From: E44-bin88 sp034419075
Lineage (GTDB): Bacteria > Chloroflexota > Dehalococcoidia > Dehalococcoidales > BS750m-G39
Assembly (NCBI GenBank): GCA_034419075.1
Contig: DAOULR010000006.1
Location: 1 to 39,191, forward strand
Length of the DNA: 39,191 bases
Direction of reading: 5' to 3'
The notes below the pieces were generated by a model, which searched no databases, was not told the DNA's origin, and was given only the letters and a program-made list of their open reading frames with translations. Position numbers and translations under genes: made by a program. Shown here in pieces: positions 14,710-22,031 of this stretch (position 1 is the first letter of the stretch; each line of letters opens with the position of its first letter).

Positions 14710-16410
14710 TTATCTCCCCGTCAGCCAGGCCCAGAAAGAACGCCAGAACCTGAGCCCCACCCTGCCCCTCATCAGCTCCAATTGCTGCCTCTCCACAATG
14801 GGAAAAGCATTGATTTCGTCTATCTCCGGCTTTAGTTTAGCCAGTTCCGCCTCGGCATTTTCCCCAGCCATGACTTCGTCGATGCGCCGCGCCATCGCCT
14901 GCGCCGATTTGATGCGTTTCTCCCCCAGCTCGGCCATCTCGGCGGAGATAACGCCGTATTTCGCCTTCAATTCGTTCAGCTCCAATATCGCCTCGTAGGC
15001 GCTGTCCATAATCTGCCGGCGGTTCATCCACCGCGTCTCGTAGTTTAAGGAGTCCCGCCAGTTGGGCGCCAGCAGCGCCTGGCGGTAGTCCTCGAGGGTA
15101 TGGAAGCGGATGTTGTATCCATATCTCTTGGGCTGCTCAAAGCCCAGGCTCCCCGGGTCGAGGAAGGGGGAGATGGGGGCAATAAAGAGGAAAAGCCGCT
15201 TGTCTCCCTTAAACTTTTGCCAGAGGTGGTCGCAGTATTCCACTGTTTCTTGCACCGACTGAGGCGTCTGCTTGGGCAGGCCAATCATATAGAAGAGGTC
15301 CAGGCGGCTGCAGCCGGCGTCAAGCGCTTCAGCAATAGTGCGTTCTAAATCAGCGTTGGAGTAGTTACGCCCCGAGGCTCTACGCACCATAGGGTCATGG
15401 GATTCGGGGGACATCTCCAGGCAAAAGTTAGGGCAGGCCTGGCCCACCCGCTTCAGGAATCCGGGCGGGGCGGGGTTAAAAAGCTCTAATATGAGCTGGT
15501 TTTTGACCCCCTCCACCCCTCGCAGAATCTCTTCGGCGTAGTCCTCCCCCGGTTGTAGCAGGTCGCCCAGGATGAAGATGGGCCCCGTGCTGAATTTCCC
15601 GATTTGCTTCACGTTACGAATCACGTCCTGGGGAGAGCGAAAGACGGGCCGTTCCCGTCCGTAGCACCTGCGGAAGGCGGCGGCGGAGCCGCCGCAGATA
15701 ACGCAGTTCTCCTTGCAGCCCTTACAGGTGAGCACGGCGGTAATGGGGTAGTCCTTCCAGCCCTTAAATGGGGCGTAGCTGGCCAGGTCGCGGTAGCGGA
15801 TGACCGAGCGCACGGTTTCGGCGTAGTTGTCCACCATGAGGTGGCTCAGGTCGGTGGGGATGTGGGTGAAGGGGTTTTCCTGCACCTTGCCCTTGCCGTC
15901 CTTCCAGGCCAGGTTGGGCACCTTGTCGGGCTTGACCCCGTGCCTGATGCAGTCCATAAGCTGCCTGAGCGGCTCCTCGGCGGAATCACCCCTGACCACG
16001 TAGTCCACCTCGGGATAGTTTATCAATTCCTTGTAGAAATAGCTCGAGGAGAGGCCGCCGAAGACCACCTTGGAATCGGGGTGGTGTTTCTTGACCAGAC
16101 GGGCGACCTCGATGGCGCCGTGAGAGCTTACCAGCCAGTGCAAATCGATGCCGAAGGCAGGTGCTCTTAGCTTTTTTATCATCGCCTCGGCATCGAACCT
16201 CTGGTCGCTGAGCATGCGCACCGCCAGGTTGACGATGCGCACCCGGTAGCCCGCGTTACCCAGGTACTCGGCGAGGCTGGTGAAGCCGATGGGGTACATC
16301 TCAAACATGGAAGAGGAAGGAATCAGGTCGGCGACGGGCCCGTAGAGAATCGCCTTCTGGCGGAAGTCATAGACACTGGGAGGGTGCAGCAGGACCAGGT
16401 CGACGGACAT
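14710..16410 (-). CDS. B12-binding domain / radical SAM protein
   Basis: 566 residues. An N-terminal cobalamin-binding-like Rossmann domain (about 1-160, containing G-I-D-L-H-W) precedes a radical SAM barrel whose cluster motif is C-K-E-N-C-V-I-C (CX3CX2C) at about residue 230, in a Cys-rich C-K-G-C-K-E-N-C stretch. A long helical C-terminal region (about 480-545) ends in a Trp-rich tail. The domain order matches TIGR04190-like B12-binding radical SAM proteins of unknown function, related to methylases/mutases. Its start is 3 bases after the prenyltransferase stop, so they are coupled; modification of a quinone or isoprenoid lipid is a reasonable but unproven guess. Confidence 0.88.
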   Translation of the reverse strand: MSVDLVLLHPPSVYDFRQKAILYGPVADLIPSSSMFEMYPIGFTSLAEYLGNAGYRVRIVNLAVRMLSDQRFDAEAMIKKLRAPAFGIDLHWLVSSHGAIEVARLVKKHHPDSKVVFGGLSSSYFYKELINYPEVDYVVRGDSAEEPLRQLMDCIRHGVKPDKVPNLAWKDGKGKVQENPFTHIPTDLSHLMVDNYAETVRSVIRYRDLASYAPFKGWKDYPITAVLTCKGCKENCVICGGSAAAFRRCYGRERPVFRSPQDVIRNVKQIGKFSTGPIFILGDLLQPGEDYAEEILRGVEGVKNQLILELFNPAPPGFLKRVGQACPNFCLEMSPESHDPMVRRASGRNYSNADLERTIAEALDAGCSRLDLFYMIGLPKQTPQSVQETVEYCDHLWQKFKGDKRLFLFIAPISPFLDPGSLGFEQPKRYGYNIRFHTLEDYRQALLAPNWRDSLNYETRWMNRRQIMDSAYEAILELNELKAKYGVISAEMAELGEKRIKSAQAMARRIDEVMAGENAEAELAKLKPEIDEINAFPIVERQQLELMRGRVGLRFWRSFWAWLTGR

Positions 16411-16413
16411 TCT

Positions 16414-17304
16414 TTAAAAGACCCCGGCTAGAATGTAGCCGACCCCCAGTAGTAGCTGAGTCAGCAGGACGACCCGGATGTTGTTGGACATTGCGGGCAC
16501 GAGCTGGCTCATGTCGTTATACTTGCTCCCCCTCCAGATCGCCTTGATGGCAAAAGGCAGGGTGAGCAGGGCAATAAGAGAGAAGAGGGGCATATCCCCC
16601 GTGGCCACCCAGTAGCCTATCCAGGCGTAGACAATTACGGTCAGGGCGGAATATATCAGCCAGGCGCCCTGCTTACCGATGGTGATAGGCAGCGTGCGGC
16701 GGCCCGCTTCCCGGTCAGCGGGGATATCGGGGAATTCGTTTAAGAGAAGCAGGTTATGCACCAGGATGCCCGAGGGTATAGCGGCGATAACGGCGGGAAA
16801 GGTGTAGGCAGAGGTCTGGATAAAGTATGTCCCCAGCACGGGCAAAGTCCCCATCCCCACCCCCGGCGCCCACTCGGGCCAGCCGATGCGTGTCAGAATG
16901 GGGGTATAGAGCAGGGTGCAAAAGGCGGCAACCAGCAGCAGCGGCAGTAGGGCCCAGCCAGCGACGAGCACGAAATAGACGCCGATGGGGATAGCCAGCA
17001 GGAAAGAGCCCATCCCCAGCCAGAAGACCTGCCGCGGCTTCATCTGGGCGGCGGGTAAAATACCGCTGCCACCGCTGAAAGGGGTGCGCTTGGTCTTGAG
17101 GTCGATGCCGCTCCTGTAGTCGAAATAGTCGTTGAGCACGTTGACGCCGATGTGGCAGAGCAGCAGCCCCAGGAAAGCGAGCAGGGCATAACCTAGATGA
17201 AAATAGCCGTCATACCAGGCAATGGCGTTACCCAGAAAAGCCAACACCACGGAGAGCAGCAGGAACTGGGGCCTAGTCTCGGCAAACCATACCTTCAGCT
17301 TCAT
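16414..17304 (-). CDS. UbiA-family prenyltransferase (MenA-like)
   Basis: A 296-residue membrane prenyltransferase with about eight to nine helices. Two Asp-rich Mg2+/diphosphate motifs are visible: N-D-Y-F-D-Y-R-S-G near residue 60 and D-I-P-A-D-R-E-A-G near 195. The sequence resembles 1,4-dihydroxy-2-naphthoate prenyltransferase (MenA), which attaches the isoprenoid tail in menaquinone synthesis, though other UbiA substrates are possible. The start ATG 17304 has GGAGA upstream. Lies between secG and the radical SAM gene. A quinone made by this enzyme could be the acceptor for the EMO-like complex at 26703-28724. No other men genes are in the window. Confidence 0.88.
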   Translation of the reverse strand: MKLKVWFAETRPQFLLLSVVLAFLGNAIAWYDGYFHLGYALLAFLGLLLCHIGVNVLNDYFDYRSGIDLKTKRTPFSGGSGILPAAQMKPRQVFWLGMGSFLLAIPIGVYFVLVAGWALLPLLLVAAFCTLLYTPILTRIGWPEWAPGVGMGTLPVLGTYFIQTSAYTFPAVIAAIPSGILVHNLLLLNEFPDIPADREAGRRTLPITIGKQGAWLIYSALTVIVYAWIGYWVATGDMPLFSLIALLTLPFAIKAIWRGSKYNDMSQLVPAMSNNIRVVLLTQLLLGVGYILAGVF

Positions 17305-17384
17305 TCATCGTCTCCTTACACCTATAAAGTCTTGGGCAATCGGGGGTACGGATTCTGGGTTATAAGGGGCTCTCCCAAAGGAGA

Positions 17385-17603
17385 TCACATTATCCTTAGG
17401 GCTACAATGGAGATAATCACGAACAGGGCCACCAGGACGATGGTAAGCTGAAAGAGCGTTTTCTCCACGCCCCGCTTGGTGCGGTAGACGGTGTCGGCCT
17501 GCCCGAAGATACCCCCCAACCCCCCGCCCCTGACCTGGAGCAGTATGGCTAATATCAGGGCGGCGGATAATATAATCTGAGCTACACTGAAATAAGTATC
17601 CAT
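17385..17603 (-). CDS. secG: Preprotein translocase subunit SecG
   Basis: 72 residues, two transmembrane helices (about 5-22 and 48-70) separated by the family-typical G-G-G-L-G-G-I-F-G loop. Part of the SecYEG channel. Its start codon directly follows the gatB stop (adjacent bases 17603/17604), so it is co-translated with gatB. Confidence 0.95.
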   Translation of the reverse strand: MDTYFSVAQIILSAALILAILLQVRGGGLGGIFGQADTVYRTKRGVEKTLFQLTIVLVALFVIISIVALRIM

Positions 17604-19061
17604 TTATCCTTCCTCTAACTCCTTCTCCATTAACTGGTTGACCACGGCGGGGTTGGCACGACCCTTGGTGGCTCTCATCACCTGTCCCACCAGGAACTTC
17701 AATGATTGTTTCTTGCCCGCCTTATAGTCAGCAACAGCCGAAGCGTTTTCACTGATGACGCGGGCAATCTCCCCCTCGATGGCGCCTGCATCGCTTATCT
17801 GGCTTAGGCCCTGCGTCTTAATTATATCATCGGCGCTTTCGCCCTTCTGGTACATCTGCTCCAGCACCGACTTGGCCGTGGCGGCGCTAATCTTCTCCTC
17901 CGAATTCAGTTTGGCTAGGCGGGCCAGCCTCTCCGGGCTGACCTTCTGGCAAAATACGGTAATGTCGATAACATTCTCGTTTATTATACGGCTCACCTCG
18001 CCCAAAAGCCAGTTGCTTATATCCTTGGGCGTCACTTCTTGGCTGGTTTTCAGGCATTCCTCGAAGTAGTCGGCCATATCGCGCGAGGCGGTGAGCAGCC
18101 TAGCGTCATAGGGGGACAGCCCGTATTCGGCGACAAAGCGGTCGCGCCTCTCCTCGGGCAGCTCGGGCAGCTTGTCCTTTATTTCTTCCACCCAGGCCTT
18201 GTCCAGCACCAGCGGCGCCAAATCGGGCTCGGGGAAGTAACGATAGTCGTGGGCATATTCCTTGGAGCGCTGGGAAACGGTCACCCCCCTGTCCTCCACC
18301 CAGCCCCGCGTCTCCTGGAAGAGCTTTTTGCCCGCCGTCACCACCTTGCGCTGCCTCTCCTCTTCGTAGCCCAGGGCGCGGTAGACCGCCTTAAAGCTGT
18401 TCATGTTCTTGACCTCAACCTTGGCGGAAAGAGCGGCGCTATCCCGGGGACGAATGCTGATATTGGCGTCACAGCGGAAGCTCCCCTCCTCCATATTAGC
18501 GTCGGAGACACCCAGGTAGCGCAGTATGCTCCTCAGCGTCATCAGGTACTGCCGGGCTTCCTCGGGGGAGCGCAGGTCAGGCTCGCCGACAATTTCCATT
18601 AAGGGCACCCCGGAGCGGTTGACATCCACCAGGCTGTAAGAGCCCTCGCCCGGGACGGTGCGGTGCAACAGTTTGGCCACGTCCTCCTCAAGGTGGACAT
18701 TATCTATCCCCACCTTCTTCTCCTTGCCGTCGACATCAATGACCAGCCAGCCGTGATGGCCGATGGGGGCGTAAGACTGCGAAATCTGGTAGCCCTTCAT
18801 CAGGTCGGGGTAGGGATAGTTCTTGCGGTCAAAGCGGGTGGACTCAGAGACGGTGCAATGCAGGGCCAGAGCCGTCATCACGGTAAATTCCACCGCCTGC
18901 TGGTTGATGGTGGGCAGCACACCGGGCATACCCAGGCACACCGGGCAGACGTGGCTGTTGGGCGGAGCGTTGGTGTAATCAGTGCTGCAACGGCAGAACA
19001 TCTTGCTCCTGGTCAGCAGTTGAGCATGAACCTCCAGCCCGATAACGGTCTCGTATTCCAT
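17604..19061 (-). CDS. gatB: Aspartyl/glutamyl-tRNA amidotransferase subunit B
   Basis: 485 residues. Transamidates Glu-tRNA(Gln)/Asp-tRNA(Asn) together with GatA and GatC. The N-terminal E-T-V-I-G-L-E-V-H-A-Q-L signature, the paired zinc-type C-R-C ... C-P-V-C-L-G motifs near 22-52 and the C-terminal YqeY-like domain are present. ATG 19061 (M-E-Y-E-T-V) fits the family start; the longer frame beginning at TTG 19100 would start inside the promoter. The -10 box ends 10 bases before the ATG, leaving almost no leader. gatA and gatC are not adjacent. Confidence 0.96.
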   Translation of the reverse strand: MEYETVIGLEVHAQLLTRSKMFCRCSTDYTNAPPNSHVCPVCLGMPGVLPTINQQAVEFTVMTALALHCTVSESTRFDRKNYPYPDLMKGYQISQSYAPIGHHGWLVIDVDGKEKKVGIDNVHLEEDVAKLLHRTVPGEGSYSLVDVNRSGVPLMEIVGEPDLRSPEEARQYLMTLRSILRYLGVSDANMEEGSFRCDANISIRPRDSAALSAKVEVKNMNSFKAVYRALGYEEERQRKVVTAGKKLFQETRGWVEDRGVTVSQRSKEYAHDYRYFPEPDLAPLVLDKAWVEEIKDKLPELPEERRDRFVAEYGLSPYDARLLTASRDMADYFEECLKTSQEVTPKDISNWLLGEVSRIINENVIDITVFCQKVSPERLARLAKLNSEEKISAATAKSVLEQMYQKGESADDIIKTQGLSQISDAGAIEGEIARVISENASAVADYKAGKKQSLKFLVGQVMRATKGRANPAVVNQLMEKELEEG

Positions 19062-19071
19062 GGCAAATGTT

Positions 19072-19100
19072 AGTATAACAACAATAGTAATAGCTGACAA
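19072..19100 (-). promoter_or_regulatory. gatB promoter (very short leader)
   Basis: Minus strand: TTGTCA (19100-19095), 17-bp spacer, TATACT (19077-19072). Transcription would start about 2-4 bases before the gatB ATG at 19061. It is back-to-back with the tRNA-Ala promoter, whose TATAAT lies at 19114-19119. Confidence 0.75.
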
Positions 19101-19132
19101 GGAAGCTTTATGCTATAATTCTGGTCGTAGGT

Positions 19133-19208
19133 GGGGATATAGCTCAATTGGGAGAGCGCTGCCTTCGCATGGCAGAGGTCGGGGGTTCGAATCCCCCTAT
19201 CTCCACCA
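19133..19208 (+). tRNA. tRNA-Ala (anticodon CGC)
   Basis: Cloverleaf by eye: acceptor GGGGATA/TATCTCC, D-arm AGCTCAATTGGGAGAGC, anticodon stem CTGCC/GGCAG with loop TTCGCAT (anticodon CGC, codon GCG), T-arm CGGGG-GTTCGAAT-CCCCC, discriminator A and encoded CCA (19206-19208). A TATAAT at 19114-19119 is 14 bases upstream; its -35 is poor. The 3' 25 bases, from the T-loop through CCA, recur at 19262-19286. Confidence 0.96.
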
Positions 19209-19261
19209 CCTCACCTCCCAGATTCAGGACATCTTCACCTTCTCTCTCCACACCTCCAGAT

Positions 19262-19286
19262 GTTCGAATCCCCCTATCTCCACCAC
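19262..19286 (+). repeat. Duplicated 3' end of the tRNA-Ala gene (att-like)
   Basis: A 25-base exact direct repeat of positions 19185-19209 (T-loop, T-stem, acceptor, CCA), offset by 77 bases. It lacks the rest of a tRNA. Such 3'-end copies are usually integration-site remnants or leftovers of a deleted tandem tRNA; no integrase is present in the window. Confidence 0.85.
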
Positions 19287-19332
19287 TCAACCCTCATTTT
19301 GACCAATTTCTCAAAACTCGCTCAAAAACCCC

Positions 19333-19386
19333 TTGACATACTGTTAACTTTATGCTATTATATACTTCACTATAGTAAACAGTATG
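19333..19386 (+). promoter_or_regulatory. padR promoter with inverted-repeat operator
   Basis: Consensus TTGACA (19333-19338), 17-bp spacer, TATTAT (19356-19361). CATACTGTTAAC (19337-19348) and GTAAACAGTATG (19375-19386) form an inverted repeat matching at 11 of 12 positions. One arm covers the end of the -35 box and the other lies past the transcription start, fitting autorepression by the downstream PadR protein. Confidence 0.7.
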
Positions 19387-19420
19387 CAATAGAAAAGCTG
19401 CCCTACCTTAGGGGGAAGGT

Positions 19421-19786
19421 ATGAACCGACAAGAGTCAAGCGACGCCGATAAGAAATTCCAGAAGGAACTGAATGCCGGCATAACCGAGCTTGTCCTTCT
19501 CAGCGCCGTGAGCCGGGCGACCGAACCCATGTACGGCTATCAAATCGCCAAGCTAATCGATGAGGGCAGAGAGAACGAACCCGTCATAAAGCTGGGAACG
19601 CTGTACCCGGTCTTACGCTCCCTGGAAAGAAGCGGGCTGCTGGAAAGCCGAGTAGAACCATCCGTAGCTGGGCCTCCCCGGCGCTACTATAAAATAACCG
19701 AATCAGGACGCCAGGCGCTCAAACGGTGGATGGGAATATGGGGCCTGGCCAAGTCCTTTGTTGATAGCCACTTGGAGGAGGACTGA
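19421..19786 (+). CDS. PadR-family transcriptional regulator
   Basis: A 121-residue winged-helix repressor. The P-M-Y-G-Y-Q-I-A-K segment (about 36-44), G-T-L-Y-P-V-L-R-S-L-E-R-x-G-L (about 59-73) and R-R-Y-Y-K-I-T-E-x-G (about 86-95) are PadR hallmarks. ATG 19421 follows GGGGGAAGG. It is coupled to the HAAS-domain membrane protein, whose start is 1 base after its stop; PadR-HAAS pairs commonly form a small envelope-responsive module. Likely autoregulated through the inverted repeat at 19337-19386. Confidence 0.93.
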   Translation: MNRQESSDADKKFQKELNAGITELVLLSAVSRATEPMYGYQIAKLIDEGRENEPVIKLGTLYPVLRSLERSGLLESRVEPSVAGPPRRYYKITESGRQALKRWMGIWGLAKSFVDSHLEED

Positions 19787-19787
19787 G

Positions 19788-20669
19788 ATGATAAAAAGTG
19801 TCGAAGAATATCTCCGCCAGCTTAAAAAGGAACTGGCCGGGTGCGACCGGGCCACTATTCAGGATGCCCTCTCTGATGCCGAGGAATACCTGAGAAATAT
19901 GCTGGAGACCCGACCCGATTTAGCCGAAGCCGACGCCCTGCTGCCTATCATTAAGAAATACGGCGCGCCCGATGAGGTCGCCGCCGCCTATCGAGAGATT
20001 GAATCGCGCGTACCCGCGACCCTGGCTCCGGCCAGGCACTCGGACAGAAAATCGTTTGTTTCCCGTTTCTTCGGCGTCCTCGCCGACCCCAAGGCATGGG
20101 GAGCGCTTTTCTATTTATTGTGCTTCGCCCTGTTTTCCGGGATAATCTATTTTACCTGGGCCGTCACCGGCATATCGCTATCCGCGGGGTTAATAGTCTT
20201 AATCATCGGCTTACCCTTTCTCGGCCTGTTCATTATCTCCGTACAGGGTATCGCCCTGATTGAGGGACGTGTTGTCGAAGCCCTGCTTGGAGTCCGCATG
20301 CCGCGCCGACCCATATTTTCCGGTAAGAAATTGGGCTGGTGGGGACGGTTCAAGACACTATTCTTGGAGAAGCACACCTGGTACTCGATTGTCTATATGA
20401 TAGTGCAGCTTCCGCTTGGCGTCTTTTACTTTACCGTGCTCATTGTACTGATTAGCCTATCGCTGTATGGCATGGCTATACCCATTCTGGAGCTGGGTTT
20501 CGATATTCACCCTCTCTTGTTCAACAATTTCTATATTTACACACCCGCCTGGGCGATGCCCCTGACCGTTATTGCCGGGATTCTGCTCATAATCCTTACC
20601 ATGCACCTGGCCAAAGTCCTGGGTAGAATGCATGGCGCGCTGGCCAAAGCGTTATTGGTCAAATATTGA
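19788..20669 (+). CDS. HAAS-domain (DUF1700-like) membrane protein
   Basis: 293 residues. Residues 1-80 form the helical HAAS signal-associated domain (V-E-E-Y-L-R-Q-L-K ... A-L-S-D-A-E-E-Y-L), followed by four or five transmembrane segments between about 105 and 285. HAAS domains occur in proteins encoded directly after PadR regulators. ATG 19788 is chosen because GGAGGAGG precedes it; the longer TTG-initiated frame from 19758 would overlap padR. No enzymatic domain is recognised; probably a membrane sensor or partner for the PadR protein. Confidence 0.85.
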   Translation: MIKSVEEYLRQLKKELAGCDRATIQDALSDAEEYLRNMLETRPDLAEADALLPIIKKYGAPDEVAAAYREIESRVPATLAPARHSDRKSFVSRFFGVLADPKAWGALFYLLCFALFSGIIYFTWAVTGISLSAGLIVLIIGLPFLGLFIISVQGIALIEGRVVEALLGVRMPRRPIFSGKKLGWWGRFKTLFLEKHTWYSIVYMIVQLPLGVFYFTVLIVLISLSLYGMAIPILELGFDIHPLLFNNFYIYTPAWAMPLTVIAGILLIILTMHLAKVLGRMHGALAKALLVKY

Positions 20670-20719
20670 GCCGCAGTGCACGGGCTGAGATGGGGGGCGA
20701 GTCCCACCAAGCCCACCAC

Positions 20720-21985
20720 CTATTCCTCTAAAGACTCTTCCTCCTCATCTGGCGGTAACTCCAGCTTCGGCATCTCTATCGGTGCCTTTCGGGCGAAGAT
20801 AGGAATGCCGATAGCGGCCATGAGGACGGTAGCCACGATGACCACCATTATGAGGTCGGGGTAGTCAGAGGCATGGGCGATGCCGGCCACGACCACTATT
20901 TCCGCCACCACTGCCGCCGATAACCCCCGGGGCAACATGGTGGTTAAGAAACCGCTGCTCTTGAACATAGTGCCGCTGCCGATAGATGAGAGCAGCACCA
21001 CAATGTATCTAATAAAGAGCAAGGCAAAAGATATAACCACGCCGACGATAATCATTGATGGTTCGTCGAAGGTCAGCATCAGTCCCAGGTAAACAAAGAA
21101 GAAGGTCTTTATCAGGAAAGACATCTGGGAGTGGAACTTCTTCATCATATCGTGTATCTCGACCGTCCGCCTGATGTGCAGGAATTGGGCGACCTTGACG
21201 CCATTACCCAGGATTATGCCGAAGATAAGAGCGAAGATGACCCCGCTGCCGTCTATGCTTTCCACGGCGAAGTAGAGCAGAAAAACGATGGCTAGGGTCA
21301 GTATATCGTCGAATATCTCCCCCTCGAGAAGGGTCAGAATCCAGAGCCAGAGAAAGCCAGCGGCGGCACCTATCCCCGCCCCGATGGCAAACCTTATGGC
21401 AATAGCCTGGCCGACCATCGAAGCCTCACTACCCAATGTCGCCCCACCCACAACCTGCTCACCGGTCATAACCTGCAGGATAACCAGGGCGATGATAATA
21501 ACCAGGGCGCCGTCAAAAGCCGACTCCAGGCTCAACACCGAGGATACCTTGCCCGGAACCTTGGACCTACTGACCAGGGGTATCACTATGGAAGGGCTGG
21601 TGCCGCTTAAGATGGCGCCGAGCAAAACGCTGTTCATCAGGTCCCAGCCCAGCAGGTGATGAGCCAGGAAAGCCACCCCCACCGTGCTGGCGGCAATGCC
21701 CAATATAACCAGAATCAGCGCCCGCGGGGCGCTGGACAGAATCAAGGAAAAATCGAGGTCCAGCCCGCCGTTGAAGAGAATGACGACCAGGGCCAGGCTG
21801 GCGATTATCTGCGAAGCGGGGGCTATCTGGGCGGGGTCAATTATCCCGAAAACGGGCCCTATCAGGTAGCCCAGGGCCAAAAGGATGAGGATGTCGGGAA
21901 AGCTTATCTTGCGAAAAAGGTAGTCACCGATGAAACCGATGACTACCAGGATGCCGATAAAGCCGATTATCTGTACTGCTGACAT
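20720..21985 (-). CDS. Monovalent cation:proton antiporter (CPA family)
   Basis: 421 residues with about 12-13 transmembrane helices and a short acidic cytosolic tail ending in P-P-D-E-E-E-E-S-L-E-E. The S-G-T-S-P-S-I-V-I-P-L segment near 130-140 (discontinuous helix) and L-S-L-E-S-A-F-D-G near 152-160 mark a Na+(K+)/H+ exchanger; the usual E-S-x-x-N-D motif is E-S-A-F-D-G, keeping the transport Asp but with the Asn replaced. No RCK/TrkA domain. It lies downstream of the Ca2+-type ATPase on the same strand and may also have its own promoter (22003-22031). Confidence 0.9.
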   Translation of the reverse strand: MSAVQIIGFIGILVVIGFIGDYLFRKISFPDILILLALGYLIGPVFGIIDPAQIAPASQIIASLALVVILFNGGLDLDFSLILSSAPRALILVILGIAASTVGVAFLAHHLLGWDLMNSVLLGAILSGTSPSIVIPLVSRSKVPGKVSSVLSLESAFDGALVIIIALVILQVMTGEQVVGGATLGSEASMVGQAIAIRFAIGAGIGAAAGFLWLWILTLLEGEIFDDILTLAIVFLLYFAVESIDGSGVIFALIFGIILGNGVKVAQFLHIRRTVEIHDMMKKFHSQMSFLIKTFFFVYLGLMLTFDEPSMIIVGVVISFALLFIRYIVVLLSSIGSGTMFKSSGFLTTMLPRGLSAAVVAEIVVVAGIAHASDYPDLIMVVIVATVLMAAIGIPIFARKAPIEMPKLELPPDEEEESLEE

Positions 21986-22002
21986 CTTTTTCCTTTAGTC
22001 GT

Positions 22003-22031
22003 ATTCTAGCAATAAAAATGGTAAAAACCAA
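22003..22031 (-). promoter_or_regulatory. Possible internal promoter of the antiporter gene
   Basis: Minus strand: TTGGTT (22031-22026), 17-bp spacer, TAGAAT (22008-22003), 17 bases before the start codon and just after the ATPase stop. The ribosome-binding site AAAGGA follows. Moderate box match. Confidence 0.5.

Noticed and set aside
19060..19336. Two short open frames over the tRNA-Ala region
   Set aside because: They run through the gatB promoter and the tRNA; no ribosome-binding site or protein-like composition.
20670..20719. Terminator between the HAAS gene and the convergent antiporter gene
   Set aside because: Only imperfect GGGCT/AGCCC pairing with no T-tract on either strand; too weak to annotate.
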